From JAGQPD01 sp020426865 (GTDB lineage: Bacteria > Planctomycetota > Planctomycetia > Pirellulales > Pirellulaceae): a stretch of 64,000 nt of DNA. Both the position numbers and the translations under genes were made by a program. Position 1 is the stretch's first letter; every line of letters begins with the position of its first letter. Positions 9,327 through 18,009 of the stretch are shown here, piece by piece. Under the pieces are notes generated by a model. That model searched no databases. It was given only the letters and a program-made list of their open reading frames with translations, and was not told where the DNA came from. The stretch is from assembly GCA_041399065.1 (NCBI GenBank), contig JAWKTN010000004.1, forward strand, positions 372,001-436,000, written 5' to 3'.

Positions 9327-10643
9327 ATGAGCATGCACGAGAATCGAACACCGTCCGATAGTCCCTCTCCGACTCCATCGCACGAAGCGAGTGGCGAGAC
9401 GCCGTTTCGCATTCAGTATGCATCGCGAGTCTACCGCCTCCCGCCCTACATGTTTGGGCGAATCAACAGCCTGCTCTATCAGAAACGGCGTGCCGGTAGC
9501 GACGTCATTGACCTGGGAATGGGCAATCCTTCCGATCCGCCGGAGGATTACGTCATTGAAAAGTTGGCCGAGGCCGCCCGGGATCCTCGCAACCACGGTT
9601 ACAGCAAATCGAACGGCATCATCAATCTGCGCCGCGAGGTCGCTGGCAAGTACCTAAAAAAATATGGCGTGCGGCTTGATCCTGACGAGCAAATCATTAC
9701 GTGCCTAGGATCGAAAGAGGGGTTTTCGCATCTGTGCCTGGCGCTGATGGGACCGGGTGACACAGCGATTGTACCCGCCCCCTATTTCCCCGTTCACATG
9801 TATGCCGTGGCGTTGGCTTCGGGGAATGTGATCACATTGGAAGTTGCCGAAAGCGATCGTTTTCTATCCAATATCGCGTACACGTGCCAACATCTTGTCC
9901 CTAAGCCAAAGTTGTTGATTATTTGTTATCCGCATAATCCATCAACGGTAACCGTCGAACCAGACTTTTTCAAAGACATCGTCAAGTTGGCTCGGCAATA
10001 CGGATTCATGGTCATCAGTGACTTTGCCTACGCGGACGTGGCGTTTGATGGGTATCAGCCCCCGAGTTTCCTGACGGCTCCCGGGGCTCTCGATGTGGGG
10101 GTCGAATTCACGACGATGAGCAAGGGCTACAACATGGCCGGCTGGCGCGTCGGTTTTTGTTGTGGAAACGCGGAAATGATCAAGGCGTTGGCCACGATCA
10201 AGGGCTACTACGATTATGGCATGTTCCAGGCGATTCAAATCGCCGCCATTATGGCACTGCGACATGGGGACGCGGGTGTCGAACGACAATCGGATATCTA
10301 CCAACGCCGGCGCGACGCCCTCGTCGACGGCTTACGCCGCATCGGATGGGAGATGAATGTTCCCAAGGCGGGCATGTTTGTTTGGGCCCGTTTTCCCGAA
10401 AAATGGCGAAGCCGAATGTCCACCATGGATTTTGCCATGATGCTGCTGGAAAAAGGGGACGTGGCGGTCAGTCCCGGTAGCGGATTTGGTGAAGCGGGCG
10501 AAGGGTATTTGCGTCTGTCTCTGGTAGAGAACGAAAAACGGTTGCGTCAAGCGGTGCGGCAAATCAGTCGTTGTCTGGAGCGGGAAGAACGCGAACATTG
10601 GTCGACGAAGGGCGATTCTACAACACGAGCCGTTGGTCTATAA
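9327..10643 (+). CDS. PLP-dependent aminotransferase class I (AlaC-like)
   Basis: A fold-type I aminotransferase of about 438 residues. The Schiff-base lysine is in TTMSKGYNMAGWRVGF (about K266). Other signatures are LGMGNPSDPPEDYV, LGSKEGFSHL, ICYPHNPSTVTVE and DFAYADVAFDG (PLP-binding Asp/Tyr). SKGYNMAGWRVGF together with YPHNPS is closest to glutamate-pyruvate aminotransferase AlaC and the LL-diaminopimelate aminotransferase group, so it probably serves alanine or lysine synthesis. GTG 9321, ATG 9327 and ATG 9333 are all possible starts, so the N-terminus is uncertain by a few residues. It sits upstream of carA with a 105-bp gap and may not share its transcript. Confidence 0.87.
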   Translation: MSMHENRTPSDSPSPTPSHEASGETPFRIQYASRVYRLPPYMFGRINSLLYQKRRAGSDVIDLGMGNPSDPPEDYVIEKLAEAARDPRNHGYSKSNGIINLRREVAGKYLKKYGVRLDPDEQIITCLGSKEGFSHLCLALMGPGDTAIVPAPYFPVHMYAVALASGNVITLEVAESDRFLSNIAYTCQHLVPKPKLLIICYPHNPSTVTVEPDFFKDIVKLARQYGFMVISDFAYADVAFDGYQPPSFLTAPGALDVGVEFTTMSKGYNMAGWRVGFCCGNAEMIKALATIKGYYDYGMFQAIQIAAIMALRHGDAGVERQSDIYQRRRDALVDGLRRIGWEMNVPKAGMFVWARFPEKWRSRMSTMDFAMMLLEKGDVAVSPGSGFGEAGEGYLRLSLVENEKRLRQAVRQISRCLEREEREHWSTKGDSTTRAVGL

Positions 10644-10748
10644 TCTCTACTTGACGTACGCGCCTTACGTCCCCCACAGGTTTTCGCTCGGCCATCTAGT
10701 AACACAGTAGCTCGACGCAGGTAGCAGCTCAAAGAAAGGACCAGTCTC

Positions 10749-11897
10749 TTGTCCGCCACGCCCGCCGCAAAGCCATCGATCGCCAAATTGGCTCTTGAAG
10801 ACGGCACCGTCTATACCGGTTACTCGTTTGGTGCTACCGGCGAGGTGGATGGCGAAGTCTGTTTCAACACATCGATGACCGGCTATCAAGAGATACTCAC
10901 CGATCCCAGTTACCGTGGCCAGATTGTCACGATGACGTATCCGCACATCGGCAATTACGGGGTCAATCACGAGGACGTGGAAAGCCGCAAGCCGCACCTG
11001 GCCGGCTTTGTCGTCCGCGATGCGGCTCGACGCGCCAGCAATTTTCGCTCCGACGGCGGATTGGCTGAATACCTTGAACTACATAGTATTGTGGGCATCC
11101 ATGGCATCGATACGCGAGCACTCGTGCGCCGCCTGCGCAACGAGGGGGCCATGCGAGGCGTGCTTTCGACTATCGACCTGGACGACGCCAGTCTTGTTGC
11201 AAAGGCGAAGCAGAGTCCAGGGCTAGTGGGACGGGATCTCGTCCGGGAAGTCATACCCGAACGACCGTGTGAATGGGACGAAGCGCTCAGCCGCTGGGCG
11301 ATTCTCGACGACGAGACCGCGGTGCCGGATATTGACTTGCATGTTGTGGCGTTGGATTTTGGTATGAAATGGAACATCGCTCGGCATCTGCGGCAACAAG
11401 GATGCCGCGTGACGATTTTGCCCGGCACGGCGAAGGCGGACGAGGTGTTGTCATACAAGCCAGACGGGATCTTTCTTTCCAACGGTCCGGGAGACCCGGA
11501 GCCGTTAGATTATGCGATCGAGACGATCCGCGGCGTGATGAAGGAATCACCCGTGTTCGGGATCTGTCTTGGTCATCAATTGTTTGCCTTGGCGTGTGGC
11601 GCAAAAACATTCAAGTTGAAGTTCGGCCACCGCGGTGCCAACCAGCCTGTATTGGACAAAGACACGGGTAAGGTAGAGATTACTGCTCAGAATCACGGCT
11701 TTGCCGTCGAAGAATCAACGCTGCCCCCCGAATTGGAAATCACGCACCGCAATCTCAACGACAATACCATCGCCGGCCTGCGACATCGCACACTACCCGC
11801 TTTCAGCGTGCAGTATCATCCCGAGGCCTCGTCCGGACCGCATGACAGCAGTTATTTGTTTGCACGCTTTCGCGAAAACATGTTGGCGAGCAAATAG
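10749..11897 (+). CDS. carA: Carbamoyl-phosphate synthase small (glutaminase) subunit
   Basis: CarA hydrolyses glutamine and channels ammonia to CarB for carbamoyl phosphate, the precursor of pyrimidines and arginine. The N-terminal CPSase domain is clear (LALEDGTVYTGYSFGA, NTSMTGYQEILTDPSY, IHGIDTRALVR). The C-terminal class I glutamine amidotransferase carries the nucleophile in FGICLGHQL (C273) and the partner pair in YHPEASSGP (H357, E359). Its 382 residues match the family. The start is TTG at 10749, supported by an AAAGGA Shine-Dalgarno sequence about 10 bases upstream and by the usual N-terminal spacing. carB is not adjacent, which is common when the operon is split. Confidence 0.95.
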   Translation: MSATPAAKPSIAKLALEDGTVYTGYSFGATGEVDGEVCFNTSMTGYQEILTDPSYRGQIVTMTYPHIGNYGVNHEDVESRKPHLAGFVVRDAARRASNFRSDGGLAEYLELHSIVGIHGIDTRALVRRLRNEGAMRGVLSTIDLDDASLVAKAKQSPGLVGRDLVREVIPERPCEWDEALSRWAILDDETAVPDIDLHVVALDFGMKWNIARHLRQQGCRVTILPGTAKADEVLSYKPDGIFLSNGPGDPEPLDYAIETIRGVMKESPVFGICLGHQLFALACGAKTFKLKFGHRGANQPVLDKDTGKVEITAQNHGFAVEESTLPPELEITHRNLNDNTIAGLRHRTLPAFSVQYHPEASSGPHDSSYLFARFRENMLASK

Positions 11898-11979
11898 AGC
11901 TGTTCAGCTTTGTCGTTGGTGCAAATAGTTCCAGTCGCTTCGGTGGCACTCGCGTTCGCCTCGCGGCAACTTCGGGCGA

Positions 11980-12918
11980 TTATGCTTTTGCGGCGGATTC
12001 GATGAGCCAACGGATCGGTTCGAGGACCCCGCGAGGTTCGACACGGAGCGGTACCATTTGCAGCCCGCCTCCCTTGACGGGTCGGCCAGCACAAGCTCCC
12101 GCGATGCTTGTGGCGAAGAAACGATGATTCGCGAACCGTTCGGTACACTCTTCCCACAGCGCGCCGGTGTGACGGCGAGCGTATTCCACGGGATCCATGA
12201 AACACGGTTCGCAGTAATCTGTTTTCGTAAAGAGGACGGCCAACGGAATTGCCATTTTGCCGTTGCGCAGCTTACGCCTGCGGGACATCGTGCTTCGCTG
12301 TTGTACGACCTTTAAATGGCTCAGCATCTTCATGCAGAAAAACTCTTCGTCGCGGTCGCCTTCAGCGATTCGTGTCGAATCGACAACGAGCAGCACGCCA
12401 GTTGCCAAATCCATGGCCCCCTGGATAAGTTTGTGAGTGCCAGGTCGATTGACTTCGGCGACTATGGCATCACCCGCCATATCGGGGATAAACAACTCAA
12501 TCTCCCTGCGAAACGCCTTACCGCGGACTTCTAGATGAGCCCAATCCCATTCCGAAGGATCTTCGCACGTTCGTTCGGGAAACTCGCATCTTGCCAAAGC
12601 CGACATGGTTCGCTGCTGAAGCGTAATCGAGTTGGCCTCGCGCGCGGTAAACTTCAGCTCCTCACGGCCACGCGTAAACATTTCAATGGCAGCACCAAGG
12701 TAGACGCTCTTACCGCAATTCGGCGAACCGAGAGCAACAACAAGTTGCGGCCGTTGAGACCGCGATGTGGCAGCGGTCGCGATGGCCATCGGAGCGGAAC
12801 AGCGACGGCAACGACCAGCGTCATGCAAGTTTGGTTCGTCGCACAGCGGGCAATGGACAGGAACTGAGTACTGCGCGAGCTTGTACGATTCGAGCGGTTG
12901 TATCGATGTTGGACTCAT
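11980..12918 (-). CDS. Zinc-ribbon GTPase, last gene of a three-gene cassette
   Basis: A 312-residue P-loop protein. It opens with a zinc ribbon (CPLC at residues 23-26, CRRC at 37-40). The GTPase core follows: G1 GSPNCGKS (64-71), G3-like PDMAGD (145-150) and G4 TKTD (231-234). The order zinc ribbon plus TRAFAC-like GTPase resembles the double-zinc-ribbon/double-GTPase families linked to bacterial conflict systems and membrane remodelling, but the function here is unknown. It lies 13 bp downstream of a SUMF1-domain gene, itself 23 bp below a coiled-coil gene, so all three are probably one operon. The Walker lysine and the NKxD-like motif look intact, so nucleotide binding is expected. Confidence 0.7.
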   Translation of the reverse strand: MSPTSIQPLESYKLAQYSVPVHCPLCDEPNLHDAGRCRRCSAPMAIATAATSRSQRPQLVVALGSPNCGKSVYLGAAIEMFTRGREELKFTAREANSITLQQRTMSALARCEFPERTCEDPSEWDWAHLEVRGKAFRREIELFIPDMAGDAIVAEVNRPGTHKLIQGAMDLATGVLLVVDSTRIAEGDRDEEFFCMKMLSHLKVVQQRSTMSRRRKLRNGKMAIPLAVLFTKTDYCEPCFMDPVEYARRHTGALWEECTERFANHRFFATSIAGACAGRPVKGGGLQMVPLRVEPRGVLEPIRWLIESAAKA

Positions 12919-12931
12919 CAGCGAACTCCCG

Positions 12932-14164
12932 TTACGATGCTACGCCGACGGAGTCCGCGGCGTTGTTTCTTGTTTTGACTTGTGCGAGGAGACGCTCGAC
13001 GGCCTCCGGCGCGAACTCCGACATCGGAATGACACAACGAAATCCTATATTGTGGCGACGGGCCATGGGTAACTCGCCACTTTGGAACTGAGCTATGGCA
13101 TGGCTTTCGTAGTAAGTATCGAAAGCGCCGCCACGCAACGCTTTCAAGGGTTGAGTCGTCTCGACTTTACGGCTCTCCGAATGCCAAGCGCCGTATTCGT
13201 CAGTGGTCCATTCCCAGACGTTGCCGATCAACTGACGTGTGCCTCCCACACCGACACCGCTGGCATAGTCCGTAACCGAGACTGTGCCATGTTTGCCGCT
13301 GGTGTAAAGGTTCGCACGGTCTTCATCGATTGTGGACCCCCAAGGGTATTTGCGCTGTTGGGGTGGGCCATCGGCCACGGGGACCGGCCATACCGCCGCC
13401 TTGACCCATTGTGGGTCGGTCGGTAGGCATTTGCCGCTCCACCGACTGTAGGCGGCTGCCTCAAAGTAGCTGACCCCCACTACCGGATGCTCCCCTTTGC
13501 CGGCGGGGTAACGTCCGTGCTCCCAAAACCGCGGTCCAGTATGTCCGGTCTGATCGACGAACTCGTGGACATTCTCGAAAACTCCGGGATCCCAAAGGGA
13601 CGCGTCTTCATAGGCGCCCGAATCAACAAACGCCTGAAAATCGTTGTTGGTGACGGGAAACCGGTCAAGCCAATATGATTCGACGTACACGTTCTTGGCA
13701 TGCTTCATGGCGCGCTCGATGTCACCCTCAAGATCCGGGTGAGCCATTCTTACGTCTCCCTTAGGGACCAGGCCCATGTCTTCAGCCAATGCCTTGGTGG
13801 CGGCTTCCAGCTGTTTTGGTGTCAAGCTGGCCACAACTTCGGGACGTAACAGCAAACCTTGCCGCCCCTGAGCGAGCAATTGCTCCACGTAGGAATTCAT
13901 ATCTTTGGGCGGCGTCGAATTGACCGAGGTGTTGGCGCGCCGACGCGGCACGTCCTCATATTTACGCGGAGACGGAAACGAACGAACGCTCGTCTGTTCG
14001 GGTTCCACGACGCGACCACGCCAGCGATTGATGATCATCAACGCGATGGCCGCTGAACACCCGCATGCCAACATGTTTTTCGTATAAACCGAAACGGCGA
14101 AGACAACCACGCTGGCCACTAACCCGCCCAGCTCCAACCACTTCTTTTGCGGTACGTTCATCAT
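12932..14164 (-). CDS. Membrane-anchored SUMF1/formylglycine-generating-enzyme-like protein
   Basis: A 410-residue protein with two short hydrophobic segments at the N-terminus (LGGLVASVVVFAVSVY and MLACGCSAAIALMII) and a variable linker with RRRANTSVN. A helical segment (LTPKQLEAATKAL) comes next, then a C-terminal SUMF1/FGE fold from about residue 165. Fold signatures are YWLDRFPVTNNDFQAFVD, HPVVGVSYFEAAAYSRW, GNVWEWTTDEYG, LRGGAFDT and IGFRC. The paired catalytic cysteines of true formylglycine-generating enzymes are not both present, so it is more likely a binding or non-heme-iron-type SUMF1 domain than a sulfatase activator. Middle gene of the cassette with the coiled-coil protein and the GTPase. 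Confidence 0.75.
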   Translation of the reverse strand: MMNVPQKKWLELGGLVASVVVFAVSVYTKNMLACGCSAAIALMIINRWRGRVVEPEQTSVRSFPSPRKYEDVPRRRANTSVNSTPPKDMNSYVEQLLAQGRQGLLLRPEVVASLTPKQLEAATKALAEDMGLVPKGDVRMAHPDLEGDIERAMKHAKNVYVESYWLDRFPVTNNDFQAFVDSGAYEDASLWDPGVFENVHEFVDQTGHTGPRFWEHGRYPAGKGEHPVVGVSYFEAAAYSRWSGKCLPTDPQWVKAAVWPVPVADGPPQQRKYPWGSTIDEDRANLYTSGKHGTVSVTDYASGVGVGGTRQLIGNVWEWTTDEYGAWHSESRKVETTQPLKALRGGAFDTYYESHAIAQFQSGELPMARRHNIGFRCVIPMSEFAPEAVERLLAQVKTRNNAADSVGVAS

Positions 14165-14187
14165 GTGGGAACCTGTTACTACTAGAC

Positions 14188-15333
14188 CTATTCTTCGCCG
14201 ACTTCGTCCGATTCAGTATTCCGAAACTGTGAGAATCTCGCCAATACGGACCCCACGACGGGGTTGGCATTCGCGGGACGAGTCTCTTCCTCGTCCGGTG
14301 CGTCCATCTCGTCCTGTTCGGCTGCGACTTCTTTGACCGCGAAATCGCCTCCGTAAACCCAATCCGATTCGCCCGCCTCCGCTGATTCGTCCATGTATCT
14401 GGGAAAGTCCGTCTGCGATTTCTCCAAAACGCTTGTCCTGCGGTTCAGTGCGTCTCGTAGCTGACGCATTTCCGCAGACCATGTCAGTTTTTGGGCGTCA
14501 ACGAGCTCTTTCTGGGCCTGCAATTCCGTAGTCAAGTCTTCAATGCGATGCCGTGCCTCCTGTAGTTCTCGCTCCAGGTCGGACTTCGCTGACTCGACAA
14601 CCGCCATCTCTCGCACGTGCTCGTCCTGTTTCGATTTCAACTGCGCCCGAAGGTCGTCACGCGTCTTTTGTAGATTCTCTCGGGTGCTCTCGAATTTCGC
14701 CTGAGCTTGTTGCATCGCTTCTAGAATATCCGCCATCCCAGACAGTTCCGCGACAGCGGCATCCAATTGTGTACGGTTTTCATCTCGTTCATGCGTCAGG
14801 CGTTTGACCGTTGCCTCACTCCGATTAGCCCGCTCTTCCGCATCCTTGACGCGTTGCTCCAACTGCAAGCATTCCGCCTCACTCTTGCGGTAACGGTCTT
14901 CCAAATCGTCGCACCGATCCCGCATCTGATCGATCTTGCCGTTCAACTCCGCGTAGAGTTCTTCGGATGCGTCAACGTCATGTTGTAGACTGTTGCGCTG
15001 ACGAATCGCCTCATCAAGTTCTTTCTGTGCCGCTTTCAATTGTTCGTGTGAGTCGGTAAGTCGTTCACGGAGTTCATCGGTCTCCCGCTGCTGTTCCGCC
15101 ATGTCTCCCGATAATCGCTCGATCTCCTCGCGACGGGTCGCAATCTCCTCGCGTTCCAGGGACAAACGCGTCTCCTGGTCGGTCAACTGCAGTCGCATCG
15201 CCTCCATTTCATCGAGCATTTCATCGACGAATCCCTGAAAGAGTTGACTCTCCGATTGCAGTTCTGCAATGGCGCTCTGCACGCCATGGAGGCTCTCTTT
15301 CGTCAATCGTTCAGGTAGTTGCAATGGAGCCAT
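14188..15333 (-). CDS. Long coiled-coil protein, first gene of the GTPase cassette
   Basis: A 381-residue protein, almost continuous heptad coiled coil from about residue 15 to 300 (runs rich in Glu, Gln, Arg and Leu such as ELRERLTDSHEQLKAAQKEL). An acidic, disordered tail follows (DEMDAPDEEETRP). There is no signal peptide or membrane segment, so it should be cytoplasmic. Its closeness to the SUMF1 and GTPase genes suggests a scaffold that works with them; that is inference from gene order. Coiled coils of this kind cannot be assigned by sequence resemblance alone. Confidence 0.7.
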   Translation of the reverse strand: MAPLQLPERLTKESLHGVQSAIAELQSESQLFQGFVDEMLDEMEAMRLQLTDQETRLSLEREEIATRREEIERLSGDMAEQQRETDELRERLTDSHEQLKAAQKELDEAIRQRNSLQHDVDASEELYAELNGKIDQMRDRCDDLEDRYRKSEAECLQLEQRVKDAEERANRSEATVKRLTHERDENRTQLDAAVAELSGMADILEAMQQAQAKFESTRENLQKTRDDLRAQLKSKQDEHVREMAVVESAKSDLERELQEARHRIEDLTTELQAQKELVDAQKLTWSAEMRQLRDALNRRTSVLEKSQTDFPRYMDESAEAGESDWVYGGDFAVKEVAAEQDEMDAPDEEETRPANANPVVGSVLARFSQFRNTESDEVGEE

Positions 15334-15678
15334 TGGATTCGATGTGCTTCTTCTGCCACGACTATCCGTTCATCCGCTGCCACCATTGGGAACAATGGTA
15401 AGCGGCGAGACCTCAAGGCGTGCCCACTTATCGGCCGGGATGCGAACCGCAACCGAATGGAGATGGACCTACCTTGCCAATCGAAATCTAGGTCAGATCA
15501 TGCGTTCTGGCAAACGACCGACCGCTTTCCTGCGGCTGATTCTTCATCGAACCGACGGTCATTCCGCCTGTACGTACCTCGTACACGTCAAGATCGTCCC
15601 CTACACTACAACCATCACGATCGATCCAATAACATCCGTCATCCCTTTGATCGGAATCAGCCGCACGATCGCAAGGCT

Positions 15679-16068
15679 ATGAAAAAGAAGAAGTCAACGG
15701 CGTCACGCAACACTCCCCGTCAACATCAAACGCGGTCTCAACCCCACGTCGCGAAACATCCGATTGCCGTGGAACGACTTACCGTCGCGTGGATGGTCTG
15801 CCTCATGGCGACACTCGGCGCAGAAACTGTCTCCCTGGTCGCCTGGGGAATCCAGCGAGCAGGAGGTGTCGAAAGCCCCAGCCCCATCGCTGTGCTGGCA
15901 GAATTAATGTTGATGATCGCCGGACTTTCTGGCGTCGCCACGCTGACACTAACCGGCACGGTCCTACGCTGGCGAATACCACCACCGCCCCGTGTGATCA
16001 CCATTGCTGCATTGCTCGCCGGAATCGTACCCTGGTGCGTGATTCTTGTACTGTTGCTCGGCGGCTAA
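15679..16068 (+). CDS. Small three-helix membrane protein
   Basis: From ATG 15679 a 129-residue protein starts MKKKKSTASRNTPRQHQTRS, a strongly basic cytoplasmic head. Three hydrophobic segments follow: LTVAWMVCLMATLGAETVSL, AVLAELMLMIAGLSGVATL and VITIAALLAGIVPWCVILVL. The basic head and membrane topology support this start; the open frame extends upstream to 15319 but that part has no protein-like composition. Function unknown. It is divergent from the coiled-coil cassette and convergent with the rhodanese gene. Confidence 0.65.
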   Translation: MKKKKSTASRNTPRQHQTRSQPHVAKHPIAVERLTVAWMVCLMATLGAETVSLVAWGIQRAGGVESPSPIAVLAELMLMIAGLSGVATLTLTGTVLRWRIPPPPRVITIAALLAGIVPWCVILVLLLGG

Positions 16069-16115
16069 CCCGCCACTGGCAGATTCAGCAGCCGATATTG
16101 CAGGTGTTCGCAAGA

Positions 16116-16541
16116 TCACTGTTTTTTGGTCGGCATGGGCTCGGCTTCGGCAAACCCTGATTTGACCAACTCTTCGTATTTCTGCGGCAATGCGCGGCAA
16201 TCGTATCCCAGTTCTTTCAACATATCGGCGATATGCAGTGCCCGCCCGCCGCTCTTGCAATGGCAGTAGATGATCTTGTCTTTGGGTAATTCTTTTAGCC
16301 ACTTTTCCCGCAGTTGCGGGCTCTGCAAGTCGCTCATCGGAACCAATTCGGCATCTTTCAAATGGCGAACATCCCATTCCTTTTGTTCGCGCACATCGAT
16401 CAGGATTGCTTCTTCGTCTTTCATCCGTTTCTGGACGGTCGCGAGCGAATCCTTGGTGTGATCACCGGCCAACAGCGATCCGGCGGATACGGCAACGGTC
16501 ACGATCATCAACAGACTATATCGAATTAGCTTTTCGTACAT
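16116..16541 (-). CDS. Exported rhodanese-like sulfurtransferase
   Basis: A 141-residue single-domain rhodanese. The start at 16541 gives a signal peptide (MYEKLIRYSLLMIVTVAVSA, cut probably near SLLAG), so it acts in the periplasm; an upstream in-frame ATG would spoil it. Signatures are ILIDVREQKEWDVRHLKDAE and the active-site loop YCHCKSGGRA, where the Cys of HCKSGG is the persulfide carrier. The substrate is unknown. It lies 38 bp downstream of asnS and reads the same way. Confidence 0.85.
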   Translation of the reverse strand: MYEKLIRYSLLMIVTVAVSAGSLLAGDHTKDSLATVQKRMKDEEAILIDVREQKEWDVRHLKDAELVPMSDLQSPQLREKWLKELPKDKIIYCHCKSGGRALHIADMLKELGYDCRALPQKYEELVKSGFAEAEPMPTKKQ

Positions 16542-16579
16542 TGCAGCAGGGACCTTATCAAGAGTTAAGAATTGGAATT

Positions 16580-17971
16580 CTAGAATTGTGCGTTCCCGGG
16601 GGTACGTGGGAAGGGAATGACGTCGCGAATGTTGGCCATCCCGGTTACATATTGTATCGCGCGTTCCAACCCCAAGCCAAATCCTGAGTGCGGGACGGTT
16701 CCGAACCGGCGCAGGTCGAGGTACCACCAATAGTCTTCACGGTTTAATTGCTGTTCTTGCATCCGGGCTTCCAACACATCTAGTCGCTCCTCACGTTGGC
16801 TGCCGCCGATGATTTCACCGACGTTGGGGACCAGGACGTCCATGGCGCGGACGGTGCGATCATCATCATTAACGCGCATATAAAACGGTTTGATGGAGCG
16901 TGGATAGTCGAACAAGATCACCGGTGCCTTGACATGCTTTTCGGTCAGGAAACGTTCATGTTCACTTTGCAGATCACTTCCCCAACTGACGGGGTACTCG
17001 AATTCCTCTCCGGACGAATTGAGAATGTCGATGGCATCGGAATAGCTAAGATGTTGGAATTCCTTGTTCAGCACTTCTTGCAAAGAATCGATGATTCCGG
17101 GCTGAATATGTTCGTCGAAAAACTGCATGTCTTCTTGGCACACGTGAAGCACATCGCCGACGATTCGCTTGAGAAAGCGTTCGGCCAGCTGCATATTATC
17201 GGGCAATTCGTAGAAGGCCATTTCAGGCTCGACCATCCAGAATTCGGCCAAGTGCCGTGACGTATTGGAGTTTTCAGCGCGAAATGTGGGGCCGAACGTG
17301 TAGACTTTGCCGAGCGAGCAGGCGAATATTTCGGCGTTCAGCTGACCGCTTACCGTCAGGTAAGCTGGGGTATGAAAAAAGTCTTGCTGGAAATCGACTT
17401 TGCCGTTGCTGCGCGGCAGTTTTTCGAGATTGAGCGTTGTGACGCGGAACATCTCGCCGGCCCCTTCGCAGTCGCTGGCAGTGATGATCGGCGAATGAAT
17501 ATATAGAAATCCGTCTTCCTGAAAAAAGTCATGGATCGATCGGCAGACACAGTTCCGTACTCGGGCAATCGCACCAAACGTATTCGTCCTGGTACGCAAA
17601 TGGGCCCATTCGCGCAACTTTTCGAACGAATGCCGTTTCTTCTGCAAAGGGTAGGTCTCGGGATCTGCCCATCCATGGACTGTCACCCGTGTCGCTTGGA
17701 CTTCGGTCGCCTGTCCCTTCCCACCCGATTCCTTTAATTCGCCTTCGACGGTGAGACTACATCCCGCAGAAAGCCGTTTGATATCTTCTTCGTAGTTGGA
17801 CAATGCCGCGTCGGCAACAATTTGCAGGTTGCCGAAGCAGGATCCATCATTGATCTCCAGAAAGGAAAACCCCCCTTTGGAATCACGACGGGTTCGCAGC
17901 CAACCCGATACTCGAACCGCCGGTCCGACATACTCCTTATTGCGTGCCTCCGCAACGGACAGTCTTTTCAT
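16580..17971 (-). CDS. asnS: Asparaginyl-tRNA synthetase
   Basis: A class IIb aminoacyl-tRNA synthetase of 463 residues that charges tRNA-Asn. The N-terminal OB-fold anticodon-binding domain (VRVSGWLRTRRDSKGGFSFL) is followed by the catalytic domain. Motif 2 is around TFGPTFRAENSNTSRHLAEF and motif 3 at HSGFGLGLERAIQYVTGM. The TFRAENSNTSRHLAEFWMVE signature separates AsnRS from AspRS. The start at 17971 (MKRLSVAEARNKEYVG) is preferred over the open frame extending to 18010. A complete AsnRS suggests direct Asn-tRNA charging in this organism. Confidence 0.95.
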   Translation of the reverse strand: MKRLSVAEARNKEYVGPAVRVSGWLRTRRDSKGGFSFLEINDGSCFGNLQIVADAALSNYEEDIKRLSAGCSLTVEGELKESGGKGQATEVQATRVTVHGWADPETYPLQKKRHSFEKLREWAHLRTRTNTFGAIARVRNCVCRSIHDFFQEDGFLYIHSPIITASDCEGAGEMFRVTTLNLEKLPRSNGKVDFQQDFFHTPAYLTVSGQLNAEIFACSLGKVYTFGPTFRAENSNTSRHLAEFWMVEPEMAFYELPDNMQLAERFLKRIVGDVLHVCQEDMQFFDEHIQPGIIDSLQEVLNKEFQHLSYSDAIDILNSSGEEFEYPVSWGSDLQSEHERFLTEKHVKAPVILFDYPRSIKPFYMRVNDDDRTVRAMDVLVPNVGEIIGGSQREERLDVLEARMQEQQLNREDYWWYLDLRRFGTVPHSGFGLGLERAIQYVTGMANIRDVIPFPRTPGNAQF

Positions 17972-18009
17972 CGCAATGCATCCTTTAATCGACAATGACG
18001 GCAGTCCCA

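Noticed and set aside
15319..15678. N-terminal extension of the three-helix membrane protein
   Set aside because: The extension overlaps the coiled-coil gene end region and has random composition; the basic MKKKK start at 15679 is more natural.
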